Shown one piece after another: positions 1-12,740 of a stretch of 64,000 nucleotides of DNA (position 1 is the first letter of the stretch; every line of letters begins with the position of its first letter). This stretch comes from Calonectria ilicicola. Lineage: Eukaryota; Ascomycota; Sordariomycetes; Hypocreales; Nectriaceae. Where the stretch lies: assembly GCA_020809705.1 (NCBI GenBank), contig CP085827.1, positions 4,402,001 to 4,466,000 on the forward strand, written 5' to 3'. Below the pieces are notes generated by a model, which saw nothing but the letters and a program-made list of their open reading frames with translations, did no database searches and was not told where the DNA came from. The position numbers and the translations under genes were made by a program.

Positions 1-761
1 CCACCACTCATGATTGCTAAGGTTGTGGGAGCGCTGTTGTGGGGGAGCTTCGGGGAGGACGGGACCTCAAAACACAAGACTCTATAGTCGAATTCGGAGG
101 CTTTCAGTAACTCACGGCGACTTGGAGCTCAAGGCAAATTGTCGACCAGATAACACTTCGCCTGGTGTACGAATGCAACCAGAGACAGATTGATGTAAGC
201 TCTTTGGGGAGCTTGAGCCAGCGAGGGTCTGATATCATTCGGCCTCCACCGCCCACTTCGGGCGCGATAAGATAAGAATTTTTTGAGGCAGCAACGCCTA
301 CGACAGCTATACGACAGCTTTTAATCAATCCTCAACAACGCGGTGCTGTTTTTCATTCATGGACCCGACAATGGCATCAAAATACCAAAATATCTCATAA
401 TCCGTGAGCCACAAGTTTTTGAACCAATATTGTGGGCAGCCCGTAACAAAAAGCATTCAGCATGTTTTACCAAAAGTAGGAACAGACATTGAAAGCGATC
501 AACATATCGTTCATTCACCACAAATTCCAATCTCAAAGCAAGCGTTGCATGTTATTGGAGCAATAAAAGGGGCCTGCGCCCACCTTCCTTCTGCGGAAGG
601 GTTCTTATTGAGAATGATAATCGCAAGGTAAATTAAACCCCCAACTCCCGCAGAATCCATCCAAAGCTTGTCGTAGCGAGTCGCTCTCCCTTTTCTGAAA
701 ACTCATCTCACATCTCCCATCCATACTTTTTACATGCCTTCGAATCGCTCCAAATACACAT
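1..761. other. Left-edge intergenic sequence
   Basis: No supported gene. Short open frames on both strands have no recognisable domain and no clear splice partners. The right end is the 3' flank of the Usa1-like gene. Confidence 0.5.
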
Positions 762-2981
762 CTAGACTGCAATAAGCTGCTCCCGAGCTGGCTCCTCACC
801 TCCGTGGTTCCGTGTCAGTGGGTCAGGTTGAGTCTGCTGTTGCTCATTACCTTGCTCTCCTCCTTCATCGCCAGCCCCATCCTGGTTAGCTTCATTCTCA
901 TTTTGGGCTGCAGCTTCTGCTGCAGCTGCTGCCGCAGCGGCGGCGGCTTCTCTCCTCTCCCTCTCGGCCCGTGCTGCCGCCTCCAGATTGGCAATGTGTC
1001 TTTCAGCCACGCCTGGAGCAATGCTAGCCAAAAATAGAAGCCCAGCTCTCTCCAGCCGACGCAGCTGCATCATAAGCCAGCCGTCATCGCCATGACGCTC
1101 TGCTACCAACCTTGCTGCCATATCTGCGGGGTTCGGTTCCTGACCTTCCCCAGCAACATCGTTTTGATCCTGACCAGCCGCTTGACGTGGCTGCTCCAAG
1201 GGGATCAAGTTCTCAAGGTGTCGTCCGAGGGGTCGCCAAATGTGGTCGGGGATCCCGTTTAGAACACCAGTGCTCAAGATGAAAATGAAAAAGGCGATGC
1301 AAATAACGGTGAACCATCTAGACCAGCTTGTGTTGGGATTGGTAAAGAACCACACGAATAAAGCCAAGCGAAACACTAGCCAGATGTGGGGCCACAGTTG
1401 CATCAACAAGGGCGGTAGTGCCGCCACTGGGGGATTGCCATGATGCATCCCAATGACAGGCTGGTTTTGGTCTGGTAACTGAATTTGTTCATTTGCTGGT
1501 TGAGGTGGATCCTGTGGCTGGTGATGGTGGTGATGCCTTTGGTGGAGTTGCGCTTGCGCTTGCGACTGTGGCTGCGGTTGAACTTGAACTGGCTGTTGGC
1601 CAAGCTGGGTTTGTTGCTGCTGCTGCGTTTGCGCTTGTGGTTGATGAGTATGAGGCCGGTGGTGGTGGTGGTGATGATGATGGTGGTGCCTGTTTCGGAC
1701 TTGTGCCTGAGGATCTTGCAATACACTGCCCAGCATCGATGGGTATGACTGTCGAATTTGGGGGAAGCTCGTCTGAGTCCGTAGTCGTGGTGTATAGTAT
1801 GTCTCAGAGCCCGTGCCGTTAAAGAGTAATGCCCGGGGTCCTTCTGGAGATGACAGGATATAAACCTCGGGACCCTGTCTTGTTGCCGTGCCGTTGGCTC
1901 CAGCTCTAGCTACTGCAGGGTCGGGAGTAGCTCTACCGCTAGCCGTCATGGGAAAGACCGGAGTCGCAACTCCAGGTTGCGCAAGAGAACGATTGTGCAA
2001 CGAAGTACTTGAGGCGCTTCTCTGCATAGCACTCGTCATGGCAAGAGCAGCTTGGTTATCAGCCCCTCGGATGATCCCTTGGACTTCTGCTGGTGACATT
2101 CCGCCGTTGGATGTGTTTGATGCTGCAGTGCGAAGCACAGTCTCGACCTGGTAGGTGTGTCCGTTGGGTCCGACGTGCTCGCGGTAGACTGTGTGGCCAG
2201 GCGCTGGGCTTGCTCGCCCGCTATTGCCACCATTGTGCGCTGGGGCACTGGTAGGGTCACTAATGCCGCGCATTCCCATCTGAGCCCGGGCGCGCTGGTT
2301 CTGGTTGACAATCGCTCTTGCCATGGCTTCACGCTGAATCTGATTCAACCACTGGGTCATATTCTGGTGATGTTGCTGGAAGGCGGCAGCCTGCTCAGGA
2401 GTGTGAATGGGAGAGGGCGAGGGCATCCGGGGCTGTGGGAACGGGTTCGAAGTTGGCACAGCTTGGGTTCTTCGAACGAAGCCTGGGGGAGGCTGTGGGC
2501 CAAACGGTTGAGCATGAACATGCTGGCGAGGTGGGTTCGGTTGCTGAGTTGGGATCGGACTTGGGCCGCGAGCGGCAGGCTGAGGGACAGAAGCATGTTC
2601 CTGAGTATCGCGAATGACGAGATGGATAGTTTGCTGGTCGGGAGCTCGGAGCTATTGATGGATCATGAGTTAGTAATGAATCATGGGAGATTGAAATAGA
2701 CGTACTGTATCGGCGCCGAAGATGTCCAACAATGTATCCGTTTCGCGGACAATTGCGCGGCCGCGATGAATCAATCGCTGGTTCTCATCGGCAGGTCGCA
2801 AAGGCAGCGACTGGCGAATCCTCTCTTTGAGCTGCTTGACTGTGGTGGTGGCGACGAGGCCAGGGAACAGCAAAGGGCGGCTCACGCCTACTGAAGGTGA
2901 CACGATCTGGAGATTGACGGTGAGCTGGTCGGATGAGGGACCGGGGGTGTCGTCCAGGCCAGTGTTGGGCTCGGAAGCCAT
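762..2981 (-). CDS. Usa1/HERP-like ubiquitin-like-domain ER membrane protein
   Basis: Read as two exons, 2981-2706 and 2651-762, giving about 721 residues. The 54-bp intron has a GTACGT donor, an ACTAAC branch point and a TAG acceptor. The start is the ATG at 2981, which opens MASEPN. Residues about 15-110 form a ubiquitin-like fold; the splice restores the end of the domain with a TIHLVIRD strand typical of HERP/Usa1. A long low-complexity linker follows, with a run of ten His, Gln/Pro repeats and, near the C-terminus, poly-Ala. Two hydrophobic segments near residues 505-565 (LWPHIWLVFRLALFVWFF and the adjacent VICIAFFIFIL) form the membrane hairpin. In yeast and animals this family scaffolds the HRD1 ubiquitin ligase in ER-associated degradation. 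That role is inferred here from domain order; linker and tail lengths are fungus-specific. The downstream neighbour on the left is unknown. Confidence 0.75.
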
Positions 2982-4206
2982 GATGGGCAAGCTGTTCGCA
3001 TGCCACTGCGCTGCTGCAGCGGCGCGAAGCGGGAGTGGCGGGCCCAGGACCTGATGGCGGTGGAATGAAGCAAATCAAGCTTGACGGAAAACGAAGAGCA
3101 AGATGAAGTCGTTGTGGTTGTCGCAGCTGTTTGACGATTGCGGCAAAGTCGCTGTTGGGAAAAAGCACCGACCGACTTACTAACACACAAGCTGCTGGCG
3201 GTATGGATCAGGGCGGAGCATGACCGATGGATGGTGCTGGAACGGCTCAAAAGCCAAAAGCAATAGAGTGGCAGACAGAAGATGCAAATTCAAATGAAGG
3301 AATGAAGTCGGATGGCTTAGGGGTCGCCTGATAGGCGAAACGCTAGGGAAGAAAAGAGAGGTGAGGGAGGACGAGAGTTGATCGGCCCCGTCAACAGCAA
3401 AGAGGCCAGACCGAGACAATGTCAGAGTGGCCTTTTGAGAGAGTTGCGACGCCGGACATGGTCGTGGAGGTACAGTTACAAGAGGGGCGCCCGCGAATGC
3501 ACCCAAGATTGCCTTCGGTACGTACCCGCTTCTTTAACTGGGTCGTGCGTTTGCTTGTCAAACTGATCAGGGCCTGGCCTGGCCTGCCTTCTTCCACCGT
3601 TCCACAGTACCCCAAACGGGCCTCCCTTCCGTCGTTCCTTCCCGTCTCCATCCTTACGGTACTAACTTAGCCTAGCAGCACTGCACTCTAGCTAGTCGGG
3701 GCCTGGCTGGCTATACAGATAGATTATTATAGCGGTTGCACTACACTGAAGACAAAGTACGTACCGCCATGCGCTCCCTTCCATCTCAGTGACCTTCCAT
3801 CGCAGGCCGTGGCGCCACCCCATTGGCCCATCCATCCTTCTGGTCTTCCTTCATCAGATCCCGGAATATCGGCGCCCTTCAGGCCGACCACTGCACCACA
3901 TCTGCCCGCACTGCAGCCAAAACCTTCAGGGCCAGTAATATTAACACCCGCCCACGGTAGCAGGCATCAGGCTTTTAGCGGCAGCACTGGCAACAGCCGC
4001 AATCCAGCCCATCGGCGCCGGCCAAAACGTCAAGTGTCTTTGACGCCGACAACCACCTAAAATTTCTGCGTAAACGACTCGCCTTCGTCCACCAAGGCCG
4101 TCAAATTGCCCGCCACTTTCCCGCGCATTGAAGCAGCGCGTTCAGGGGTTTTTAGCGCATAATTCTCATTACACGCGTCTCCTCACGCCGCCCTCCGCCC
4201 GCCGCA
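2982..4206. promoter_or_regulatory. Divergent intergenic region between Usa1-like gene and psd1
   Basis: This 1.2-kb stretch separates two divergently transcribed genes and must hold both promoters and 5' leaders. A short GGCCT direct repeat lies near 3570-3585. No protein-coding exon is supported; open frames here lack domains and overlap each other. Confidence 0.5.
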
Positions 4207-5950
4207 ATGGCCATGTCCCTCGGCGCTGGCTCGACCCAGCTCAGGAGTCACATGTTTCGCTACGCATTTCGAGGTCGCTGCACCAACTGTGCCGCCACTC
4301 GCCCATCTATCCTGACAACGCCCCGATCGCGATGCCTACCACGGCTCTCTGCCTCTCCCGCCTCAATTCGCAACTTTGCCTCCAATTCAGGCAAGAGACC
4401 TCGATTCTCCCAGCGCCTCGGCGAGGCCATGCGCAACACCAAGATCCAATGGTATCAAATCCCTGTCGGTCTGGGAATCGGCTTCCTAGGCCTCGTCCAG
4501 TTTTACAAGGTCTCGAGTAGGGAACAGGAGAAGCAGCGGGAACTTGAAGATGGCTTCGGGGGTACAAGGAGTCCCAAGCCTCGGCCTCGAATTCGCCCTG
4601 ACGGACCATGGTGCGTGACTATTCAATATCTTGAATCCCCTTGTTCTACTTGTGAACCCACCGCTTACCCGATCTCAGGCAAGTTCAATTCATGTCAACC
4701 CTCCCCCTAAAGGCCATTTCTCGCCTTTGGGGTAGATTCAACGAATTGACCATCCCATACTATCTTCGAGTTCCTGGCTTCAAACTTTACTCGATGGTCT
4801 TTGGTGTCAAGTATGCCCACTGAATCCCACAACTTGACACAACCATGCTAACCACCTCAGTCTTGATGAGGTTGCCGAACCAGATCTCCACGTATACCCC
4901 AATCTTGCTTCGTTTTTTTACCGAACCCTCAAGCCCGGTGCCCGCCCCCTCGACCCCAACCCACACACTCTCCTCTGTCCGTCAGATGGCAAGGTTCTTC
5001 AGTTTGGACAGATCCAAGGCGGTGACATTGAGCAAGTTAAGGGCATGACATATAGCATCGATGCTCTCCTAGGAAAGAACACCCCTTCCCCTAGTGTCAC
5101 CGGCGCTTCATCTGGCACATCTTCGCTTGAGTCAAGCCGAACTTTGCCTGAGCTCTCTGGCGACGAGGAATTGGTGAAGCAGGATGAAGACTTTGCCAAG
5201 GTCAACGGCATTTCTTATACCCTGCCCGATCTTCTCTCTGGTAACTATGGTGCCAAGGGTGGCTCATCTATCACGGACGAATCAATTCCTGCATCGCCTC
5301 GGATCGAATCCGAGGTCCGAGCAGAACTAGCCCTCGCAGAGCGACCATGGTACGATCTGCTTCGACCCGATAAGAGCACTTCTCTCTACTATGCCGTTAT
5401 CTATCTTGCACCTGGCGACTACCACCGATTTCACTCTCCCACCAACTGGGTTGTCGAGCGACGACGCCACTTTGCTGGTGAACTCTACAGCGTGTCCCCA
5501 TACCTCCAGCGAACTCTCCCCGGTCTGTTCACCCTTAACGAAAGAGTAGTCCTCCTGGGCCGTTGGAGATGGGGCTTCTTCAGCTATATCCCTGTCGGAG
5601 CTACCAACGTTGGCTCTATCAAAATCAACTTCGACAGAGAGTTGCGAACCAACAGTCTATTGACCGACACTGCGGCCGACCTTGCAGCTGAGGAGGCAGC
5701 CCAACGTGGTGAACCATACCTTGGTTTCGCAGAAGCAACATACGAGACGGCCAGTCCCGTGCTACGGGGCCATGCCCTACGACGAGGCGAGGAGATGGGT
5801 GGATTCCAGCTTGGCAGCACAATCGTGCTCGTGTTTGAAGCTCCAGCAGAGCGACGAGCCAAGGATAAGCCCAAGGGATGGAGCTGGGCCGTGGAAAAGG
5901 GACAAACAGTAAGAATGGGACAGGCTCTAGGCCGGGTAATTGAAGAATAA
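4207..5950 (+). CDS. psd1: Phosphatidylserine decarboxylase proenzyme, mitochondrial type
   Basis: Three exons, 4207-4610, 4679-4810 and 4861-5950, encode about 541 residues. Donors are GTGCGT and GTATGC; acceptors are CAG. The enzyme decarboxylates phosphatidylserine to phosphatidylethanolamine at the mitochondrial inner membrane. The N-terminus is rich in Arg and Ser with no acidic residues for about 60 positions, as in a matrix presequence, followed by a transmembrane segment ([17 protein letters not shown]). The autocatalytic LGST motif lies at residues 496-499. Ser498 would become the pyruvoyl group after cleavage into beta and alpha chains. The GDYHRFHSP motif and the [11 protein letters not shown] region are family hallmarks. 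Residues about 260-350 form a Ser-rich, poorly conserved insertion between conserved blocks, common in fungal Psd1. The alternative downstream ATG at codon 3 does not change the call. Confidence 0.95.
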
Positions 5951-6592
5951 TCGATACCAGCGTATCATTGTACAGAAAAAAGATAAAGGGGGACCATATT
6001 ACGACGTACATCTCTATATATGAAAGAGGAAAAGATACCAGCATTTTTTGGAAATGAATATGATTCTTAGGTGTATACCTTATAGGACTATTTTTCTGGT
6101 AATACAACATAGTTCTCCAATTCCGCAGCTTGTATCCCCGGCCAAATCAAGAGATAATAGATTGCATCGAACGGTTTGGCTAGGAATTAGTAGCCATGAT
6201 AAGCACTGGTTTGAGAATTCATTGATACCAAGGCCGTTGTTATTTACAGCGTGTTTGCCAAAAGGAAAACAAAAAAGGGGGAAGTTCTAAAAAAAGATGC
6301 ACTTTTGCCTCAGGGTAAGTGCAATAGACATAGCAGCCAGAAGACAGGACAGCAAAGTCAAATAAATAAAAAACAGGACTAATTAGATTTGGTTCACATG
6401 TCAATGAGATAGTCGTGCGAATATTTGTAATAGTTTTACTTATTTATTGATTTATTTTAAATATCCCAAGGACTCTATGTCCTGTCGCTATTCAACTCCG
6501 CCCAAATGCAGCAGACGATTGTCTGGTTTCTGTGACGTCACTAATGTGTCTGTGTGTATAAATGACTTCTATAGTTTTAGACTTTTTTGTAT
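5951..6592. other. Convergent 3' flank between psd1 and nitroreductase-like gene
   Basis: AT-rich sequence between two convergent genes. It contains TATATA and AATAAA-like motifs suited to 3'-end formation for both. Nothing else is supported. Confidence 0.5.
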
Positions 6593-7210
6593 TTAAGCAC
6601 CGTAGACCTTGACGCGCTCCTCAAGGGGCTGGAAGGTCTTCTCGCCAGCATCACCAGTCTTGCCGCCGAAGACAAGCTGGGCGTCGAGCTTCCAGGTGGC
6701 AGGGACCTTCCAGGTCTCGGCGACCTTGGCGTCGATCAGAGGGTTGTAGTGCTGGAGGTTGGCACCGAGACCCTCAGCCTCAAGACCGGTCCAGGTGAGG
6801 TACTCCTGGATGGCGGCGGACTGGGCAGCCCAGTGGGGGAACTTGTCACCGAAGGCGGCGAACTTGGCAGCGAACTCATCGACAACGGTCTGGTCGGAGA
6901 AGAAGAGGACGGTACCAGCGGCGGCCTGGAACATGCTGAGCTTCTGCTCAGTGGCGGGGTAGGCGTCGGCGGGGAGGATAGCCTTGAGGGCCTCCTTGGT
7001 GATGTCCCAGAGCTTCTCGTGCTCGGCACCGAAGAGGACGACAACGCGGTTGGACTGGTTGTTGAAGGAAGAAGGGGTCTGGAGGGTGGCGTCGTTGACG
7101 ATCTCCTGGACGCGCTGGTTGGAGATGGGGAGGTCCTTGGACAGAGGGTAGTAGGAGCGGCGCTGCTTGGCCAGCTCGAAGAGGGCGTCGGCGGTAACCT
7201 TGGCAGCCAT
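6593..7210 (-). CDS. Nitroreductase-family protein (Frm2/Hbn1-like)
   Basis: A single exon of 205 residues with strongly GC-ending codons, suggesting high expression. The fold is the small NAD(P)H:FMN nitroreductase type. The N-terminus ends in a RRSYYPL block equivalent to the FMN-contacting RRSYR of the family. It is followed by an ARS-like helix and the central core VVVLFGAEHEKLWDI; a GLEAEGLGANLQHYNP stretch is also characteristic. Yeast Frm2 and Hbn1 share this layout and are linked to fatty-acid signalling and oxidative or nitrosative stress. Soluble and cytosolic by absence of signal or membrane segments. The specific substrate cannot be read from sequence. The upstream leader is CT-rich and GT-rich on opposite strands. 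Confidence 0.85.
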   Translation of the reverse strand: MAAKVTADALFELAKQRRSYYPLSKDLPISNQRVQEIVNDATLQTPSSFNNQSNRVVVLFGAEHEKLWDITKEALKAILPADAYPATEQKLSMFQAAAGTVLFFSDQTVVDEFAAKFAAFGDKFPHWAAQSAAIQEYLTWTGLEAEGLGANLQHYNPLIDAKVAETWKVPATWKLDAQLVFGGKTGDAGEKTFQPLEERVKVYGA

Positions 7211-7767
7211 TGTGATGGTTTGTGTGAAGAAGGATTGGGTTGTGAGTGGTGTAAGTGTGTTTTTGGAGTGTGAGTATGGGAGGAGAAGTACGCAACAAGA
7301 GGCCGGCGGTTATGGTCTTTTATAATTCACTTCTCTTCTTCGACATTCTGCCTCTTCTACCCCCCTTTCGCAACCATGGCTGGCCCCGCCTCCCCCAACG
7401 GGCCATCTGTCGACAGCGCGGGACCCGGAGGACGCAGGACGGACCCCGGTCAACTCAATGGTTTGCAATGCCGTAGTTTTTTTGGTGTCTGCCCGGACAC
7501 ACCCCCACCACCCCTCCTCCACGCCACGCCAACCGCCGCCCACTTTCTTCCCGAAAAATCTCATTCAAACATCGAGGCACGGGGTACGTACTCGTGGCAG
7601 CACGGAACGGTGAATCAAGATGCGAAGCCGTGACCTGCTAATGCAGAGCGCCCCTCAATTATGGCATCAGTCGCGCGCGGCTAAGCATCCTGGCATTGAA
7701 CTCATACATACCATACAGCAGCAATACAGCAGCCATACAGCACATGCGCACTTCCAGCTTTACCCTC

Positions 7768-7792
7768 GCCAGCCCAGCCCAGCCCAGCCCAT
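7768..7792. repeat. CCCAG simple tandem repeat
   Basis: About four consecutive copies of a 5-bp CCCAG unit in non-coding DNA upstream of the nitroreductase-like gene. Confidence 0.7.
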
Positions 7793-8623
7793 TCCTTCAT
7801 TTCTAAGTCCTGAGCCTGAGAGCCATGTCAACTAGTTGCTCTGGAGCTGGAGTCCACAACACATCATGACAACCTGCCTGTTCAATACAAGTGCCCTGAG
7901 AGTTACCGCTTGCCAGCCACGCCCCATCCGCAGCCTAGGAACCTTGAGCAGGCGGTGGGGGCTGCAACGTAGATGCTCCAAAATATCAAGCCAAGCTCTT
8001 CATAGACTGGGTAAAACCCGGCTCCGTTGGCCCAGAATAGAGCAAACCCGGCGATGGCTGCAAGCATCCCTCGATCTAGCAAGCTGGGAATTATTCGTCA
8101 GGATTTATAAGCGGGGCTGGGGTTCAATTTGCTGTGCCGATGAGTTTGATTATCGCGCTCAGGTGTCATGGCGGCGGGGCCTCCCAGAACTAGCCAGAGT
8201 GACAACTCCACCATGATGCCTTGCCATGAGGCAGGCGGCTACCCTGAAGCATTGGGTATTCTTGCTCGAGTATGGCATCAGGTATGGCATCATTCGTTAG
8301 GCTGACAAGAGAAAAAATTACTTGATTGTATGCAACATGAATTTAGGTTGTGGCCGGCATTGATCCCCCGGAATTCGGAATCTTGGCGGCCTGTGGTGTT
8401 GTGATTGCCGCAACTTCTCAACGCCCGCCCCTCCAAAACGCCTCAAGGATAGGATGGACTAAGAGGATGAACACACGGAGCTAGAGCTCAACCCATGCTC
8501 GAGAAGCTAGCGTGTGTCAGACAAGACATGAGCCAAGCAACCTCCGGGTCAATTGACAGCACTACAGATACTTTCCGGAAATACACCCGTCGGATTCCAC
8601 CGGTCCAGTTTCGGCTTCACCAA

Positions 8624-8647
8624 CAACCAAACCAAACCAAACCAGCC
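8624..8647. repeat. AACCA simple tandem repeat
   Basis: Four copies of a 5-bp AACCA unit in the gene-poor region. Confidence 0.65.
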
Positions 8648-11600
8648 CAGCATCAACCATCTCAAACTCGACTGGACTCCTTTCAAGCCATTGACTCCAC
8701 ACACACACTCACGCAGAACATGACACCACCCCTTGGATCTGCGACCAACACGCCTTGCTGCATCAGGCACCGCCCGTAGACCGCCTTCTGGTTTGCTTCA
8801 CCTTGACTTGCTGCGATCCCCGAGCCCACATTTCGCGGGGCTGCGATCAATGCTTCCATTTCCCGAGAAGCATGTACGTGTTCTCGGACAAGAAAGTAAA
8901 TGCTCGGGAAATAAAAACCTTGTTTGAATGCACCGATTTTACGAACAAAACACGCCCAAAACCAATCATGGACGTTGCTGTCGAGGCTCCGGACTGACAG
9001 CCTCGCATTCTCTCGAATCACTGATACCGCGCGGGCTGCTCCTTTGCCTACCACATGCGTCGGTTCCTGGACCCACTCTTTGCTTTTTTTTTCCCTCGCG
9101 CGCGCGTGTTGGAAATCCTTTCCTAATCTGGGCCCACCATCTGCCTCAGTAGAACCGATTACACGCAGCTGATTCAGCCAGAGAAGACCCACGGAGCGGC
9201 CCCTGGCCGAGCCACGACGTCACCTAGTCAAAGGCGGCGCCACGGAGGCGGACGTTTGTGCTAGTTCCGGATTTCCGTTATTCCTGCCTCTCTCTCTATC
9301 TATCCCCTAAGTTCGACTTGGAGGGACGTGTCTCGGATCTAGATTTCTTCAACAGGATGGCGCCAGCTGATGCCATGATTGGAAATCAAGCTATTGCTGG
9401 ATCGATTGTAATGCGGTGGAACACTTGGGCACGAGCACGGCCTGCGCAGGCCATTCCCACCCCGTGGCGTTAGTGCTAGCATACATGGCGCCTTTTTCGT
9501 GAACTATGAGTTATCAATGCCCAAAACACCAGGCTCCAGCTCTCAGGTTTTCATCGGGGGCTGTGTAGCTGACCATACTGTTTTAGACAATAACTCTCCA
9601 TGTGTCCGTAAGGGTCAACACGATGCCCGCAAAAATCTCAAATCTTGGGAGGTTGGAAGAACATGACATCTAGAGTGTTCTATTGGCCACTGTAAGTTGG
9701 TTGCATATGTCAACTTGCTTGTCAACGAAATCTGTATCAGCATGTGCACGAGTTACGTCACAATAACACGGTAACATGGCTGTCTGCACCAAAAAGCCAG
9801 GGATCCCGACCAAGGTACTTCTCGTTCATTATTGAACTGGATCGTAGACTCGTATGAACCCAAACCCAGTCACTGAGTGTCAAGTTGGGGGGTTTTATCA
9901 TATACACGGATTGATGCCATCTTGCGGATTCTAGAGAGGGATAGAAGCTCCTGCTTGGGAGTGATGATGCGTCCATGATAGCGCAACACAACAACTTACT
10001 TCATGAATAGCATAAATAACTTTGATAATTATGAAATGTAATTTCGCATGCTTTTAGTGCCATCTTTTGGTATAATGGTAATGCAAAGTTGAAATCGCCT
10101 TGCCTGGGACCATGCCGGGTGGAACGTGGCCAACTTGGTAAATCGATCGAGAGCTATATGTTACTGGAACAAGATCCCCTATCTATAAGCTAGGGAATCT
10201 TGTGGCTTGCTCTCCAATCACCGTTATTCAGTGCTCACTTGGCGCATAGTTCCTGACATCATGATACAGAGCCAGCTACGATTCATCTCTAAGCGCCATG
10301 GTAGACACGATACCACGCCCTCCTATAAAAATAAGGAAAGGAAAACTTTACAGGGGACATAGGTGATTGAACCCTAAAGGTATAAATACATCCTGCCATG
10401 TATTCGTATTCACAACGGAATCATGGGCACTAATCATACTTTTGGCTCCTCTGGGGAGACCGCGGTAAGCGGAAGGACAATATGTAGATCCTGGTGAACA
10501 TCTCGATATAGGCATCTGTCCCATTATTGGCTGGATTTTGAAAATTTTGATGTCGTTGGATGAATGAGGTGCCAAGGAGATGAATGTAAGAGACTAACAA
10601 ATTTGGTCATTCGCCCCAGCAAGACCTGTGGCCGAGACCGCCATTGAGAATGAAACACAGTCTACTACTCCCCTGGAGTTGGGTCAGATGACAGCAGGCC
10701 AATATATCACGCGTACGTTATTAGTTCTTCTATTGATCTCAAATCGTACTGACCAAGCCGTCATTGCTCTCCACTTGTTCCTGGTTGATGTTCTTAGAAG
10801 TTTTTGATAAAGTGTTGGTACTGTTTCATCGGGACGAATACATAGATGCATTTCAATCTGATAGATGACAAATTTATTACTCCGTATGTATCGCTCGTAT
10901 GTATGCCTTGGGTGCTTGCGTCCAGTAAGGGTACGCGGAAAAGATTGACCAGATAAAAACCCAGCGACAATGTATATCTCCAATCACGGCTGCTATCAAA
11001 ATTTGAATTGTTGTATCTTTATTGTGTGAGCACTCATTGATGTTTACTGCAAAATAGAGTATAAATTGAATACAACCCGATACGAGCCAATATATCTCTA
11101 ACGCCTGGAGTGCCTTCTGCACTCCCAGACAATCCATTCTAACATGGGTTTTAATTGAAGATGAGCTGATCCTTGTAATCTACAGATACCCACTGATCCC
11201 GATAAATGGATCACCATCATCATAACGTTTTGTTTCAAACTTGATAGTTTGTCCAATCCATGTTTGACATCATTGCTATTGGTGCGTGCCTGACGGGCTC
11301 TCACGTCAATCAACTTGGGGCCCTCCCACTAGTGTATCTATACGGCGCGATTAATGAAGAATATATACAATATATCACTATTTGAATCATCGGGGATCAA
11401 ACGGATGTGATAGCGGTTAAATTGCGTGTTGGAAGTGAGAAAATGTGGCAGGCGCCTCTGTCGCGATGAGAGTTCGCCGAAATCCTTACGCTATGAGGTG
11501 AATTGAGAGGACTAGTTGAAACTGGCTCTCGGATGAAAGCTGAGAGGAGACGGGACTAGGCTTCCTCTAGTTTCACCAAAAAGGCATAGGCCGCTGCTAA

Positions 11601-11895
11601 AGTCCGACCGCGGCTCTGCTTAAATGGATGAGGAATAGAATGGCACACAGACCAGGATTTGAAGCGTGATGAAGAGATGGTCAAGAAATACGGTCTTCAG
11701 CCCACTGTTGTGCATAGATTATCGCTCAGACATGAATCCGGCGACCATATCGCAGGTGGCTGATTGGAATTACTACAAGTACCTTGGTGTTTTCCTTTAC
11801 GGAATACATTTCTTTCCAGCATCTTGTTCACTCTATCATTCCTTAACGGCTGACGCTCACTGATTCATTCTTTATACTCTCACGTTCTTTTCAAA

Positions 11896-12633
11896 ATGAA
11901 GGCTGGTTTCTTCTCATTTGTGGCTCTAGCCGCGTCGGCCTTTGCTGCTCCTGTCGCGCAAGACTCTATCACTGATATCCTTACCGACATCCCAGGAGAG
12001 AGTTTGCTTTCTGGCCTCGATCTCCCGGCCAAGCGCTACGACGACTTCTCTGTAAAAATATCCAGCAATGGTGATCTATTCAAGAGTCTTAATGGAGTTA
12101 ACGCTTCGCTTGGTAGCGTTTCCTCATCACTCAGTAGGGCACTCTTCGGTATCATCTAGGCCTAAGCTAATGCTCCTACAGGGTTCATTGTGAACCGGTA
12201 CACTGCTGGGAAGATTCCCCAGGCTGAAGCTGCCGGCCAAGCAATCCCAGAGCTTAAGAAGCTGGAAAACCTTCTTACGGGCGTCACTAGCCAGCTTGGT
12301 AGCGCTACTGGCGTTAATATCACTGCTACCGCCGATATTAAGGCTGTTGCGGACCTCTGCATCGACCTCTTCTCTACTGTTCTGGACAACCTTAAGATTG
12401 TTGTCTGTGCATTTGGAACTGGCCATCCCGATATCCAGACCATCGTCAAGTCCATTTGCAACATTCTCGGCAAAGTGCTTACCATCCTGACTGGACTTGT
12501 CACTGCCATCATCCCCAGTCTTGTCCATTCTCTCCAGCCGATTATCCAGAATTTGGGCCAAAGTCTCCTTTCACCTATCATCAATACACTCACAACATCT
12601 GTCAACGGTCTTCTTTCCGGCATTGGGTTATGA
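11896..12633 (+). CDS. Secreted alpha-helical protein, unrecognised family
   Basis: Two exons, 11896-12148 and 12182-12633, give about 234 residues. The reading frames join cleanly, but the implied intron is only 33 bp (GTATCA donor, GCTAAT branch, CAG acceptor). A GTAGCG donor at 12113 is an in-frame alternative that gives a 69-bp intron and a product 12 residues shorter. The N-terminus (MKAGFFSFVALAASAFA) is a signal peptide with a likely cut after AFA. A Lys-Arg at about residues 47-48 could be a Kex2 processing site. The mature part is a run of amphipathic helices rich in Leu, Ile, Ser and Asn, with three Cys and two candidate N-glycosylation sites. It loosely recalls hydrophobic surface-binding proteins, but no diagnostic motif was seen. 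It lies convergent to the knottin precursor, 107 bp away. Confidence 0.6.
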
Positions 12634-12740
12634 GTTGCTACAAGGGAATATGAAACAGGCGAATTGGTACTGGAGACTGGTCGCCACTAATATGAATATT
12701 TATGTGTAATGCATGGCTAATGAATGTGATCTTATATAAA

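Larger units (their letters stand above)
7211..11895. other. 4.7-kb gene-poor region
   Basis: No supportable gene. The first 2 kb is GC-rich with simple repeats: CAGCAATACAG-type repeats near 7715-7745, a CCCAG tandem near 7770-7790 and an AACCA tandem near 8626-8645. From about 9500 the sequence becomes AT-richer with only short open frames of no recognisable family. A small spliced gene cannot be excluded. Confidence 0.5.
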
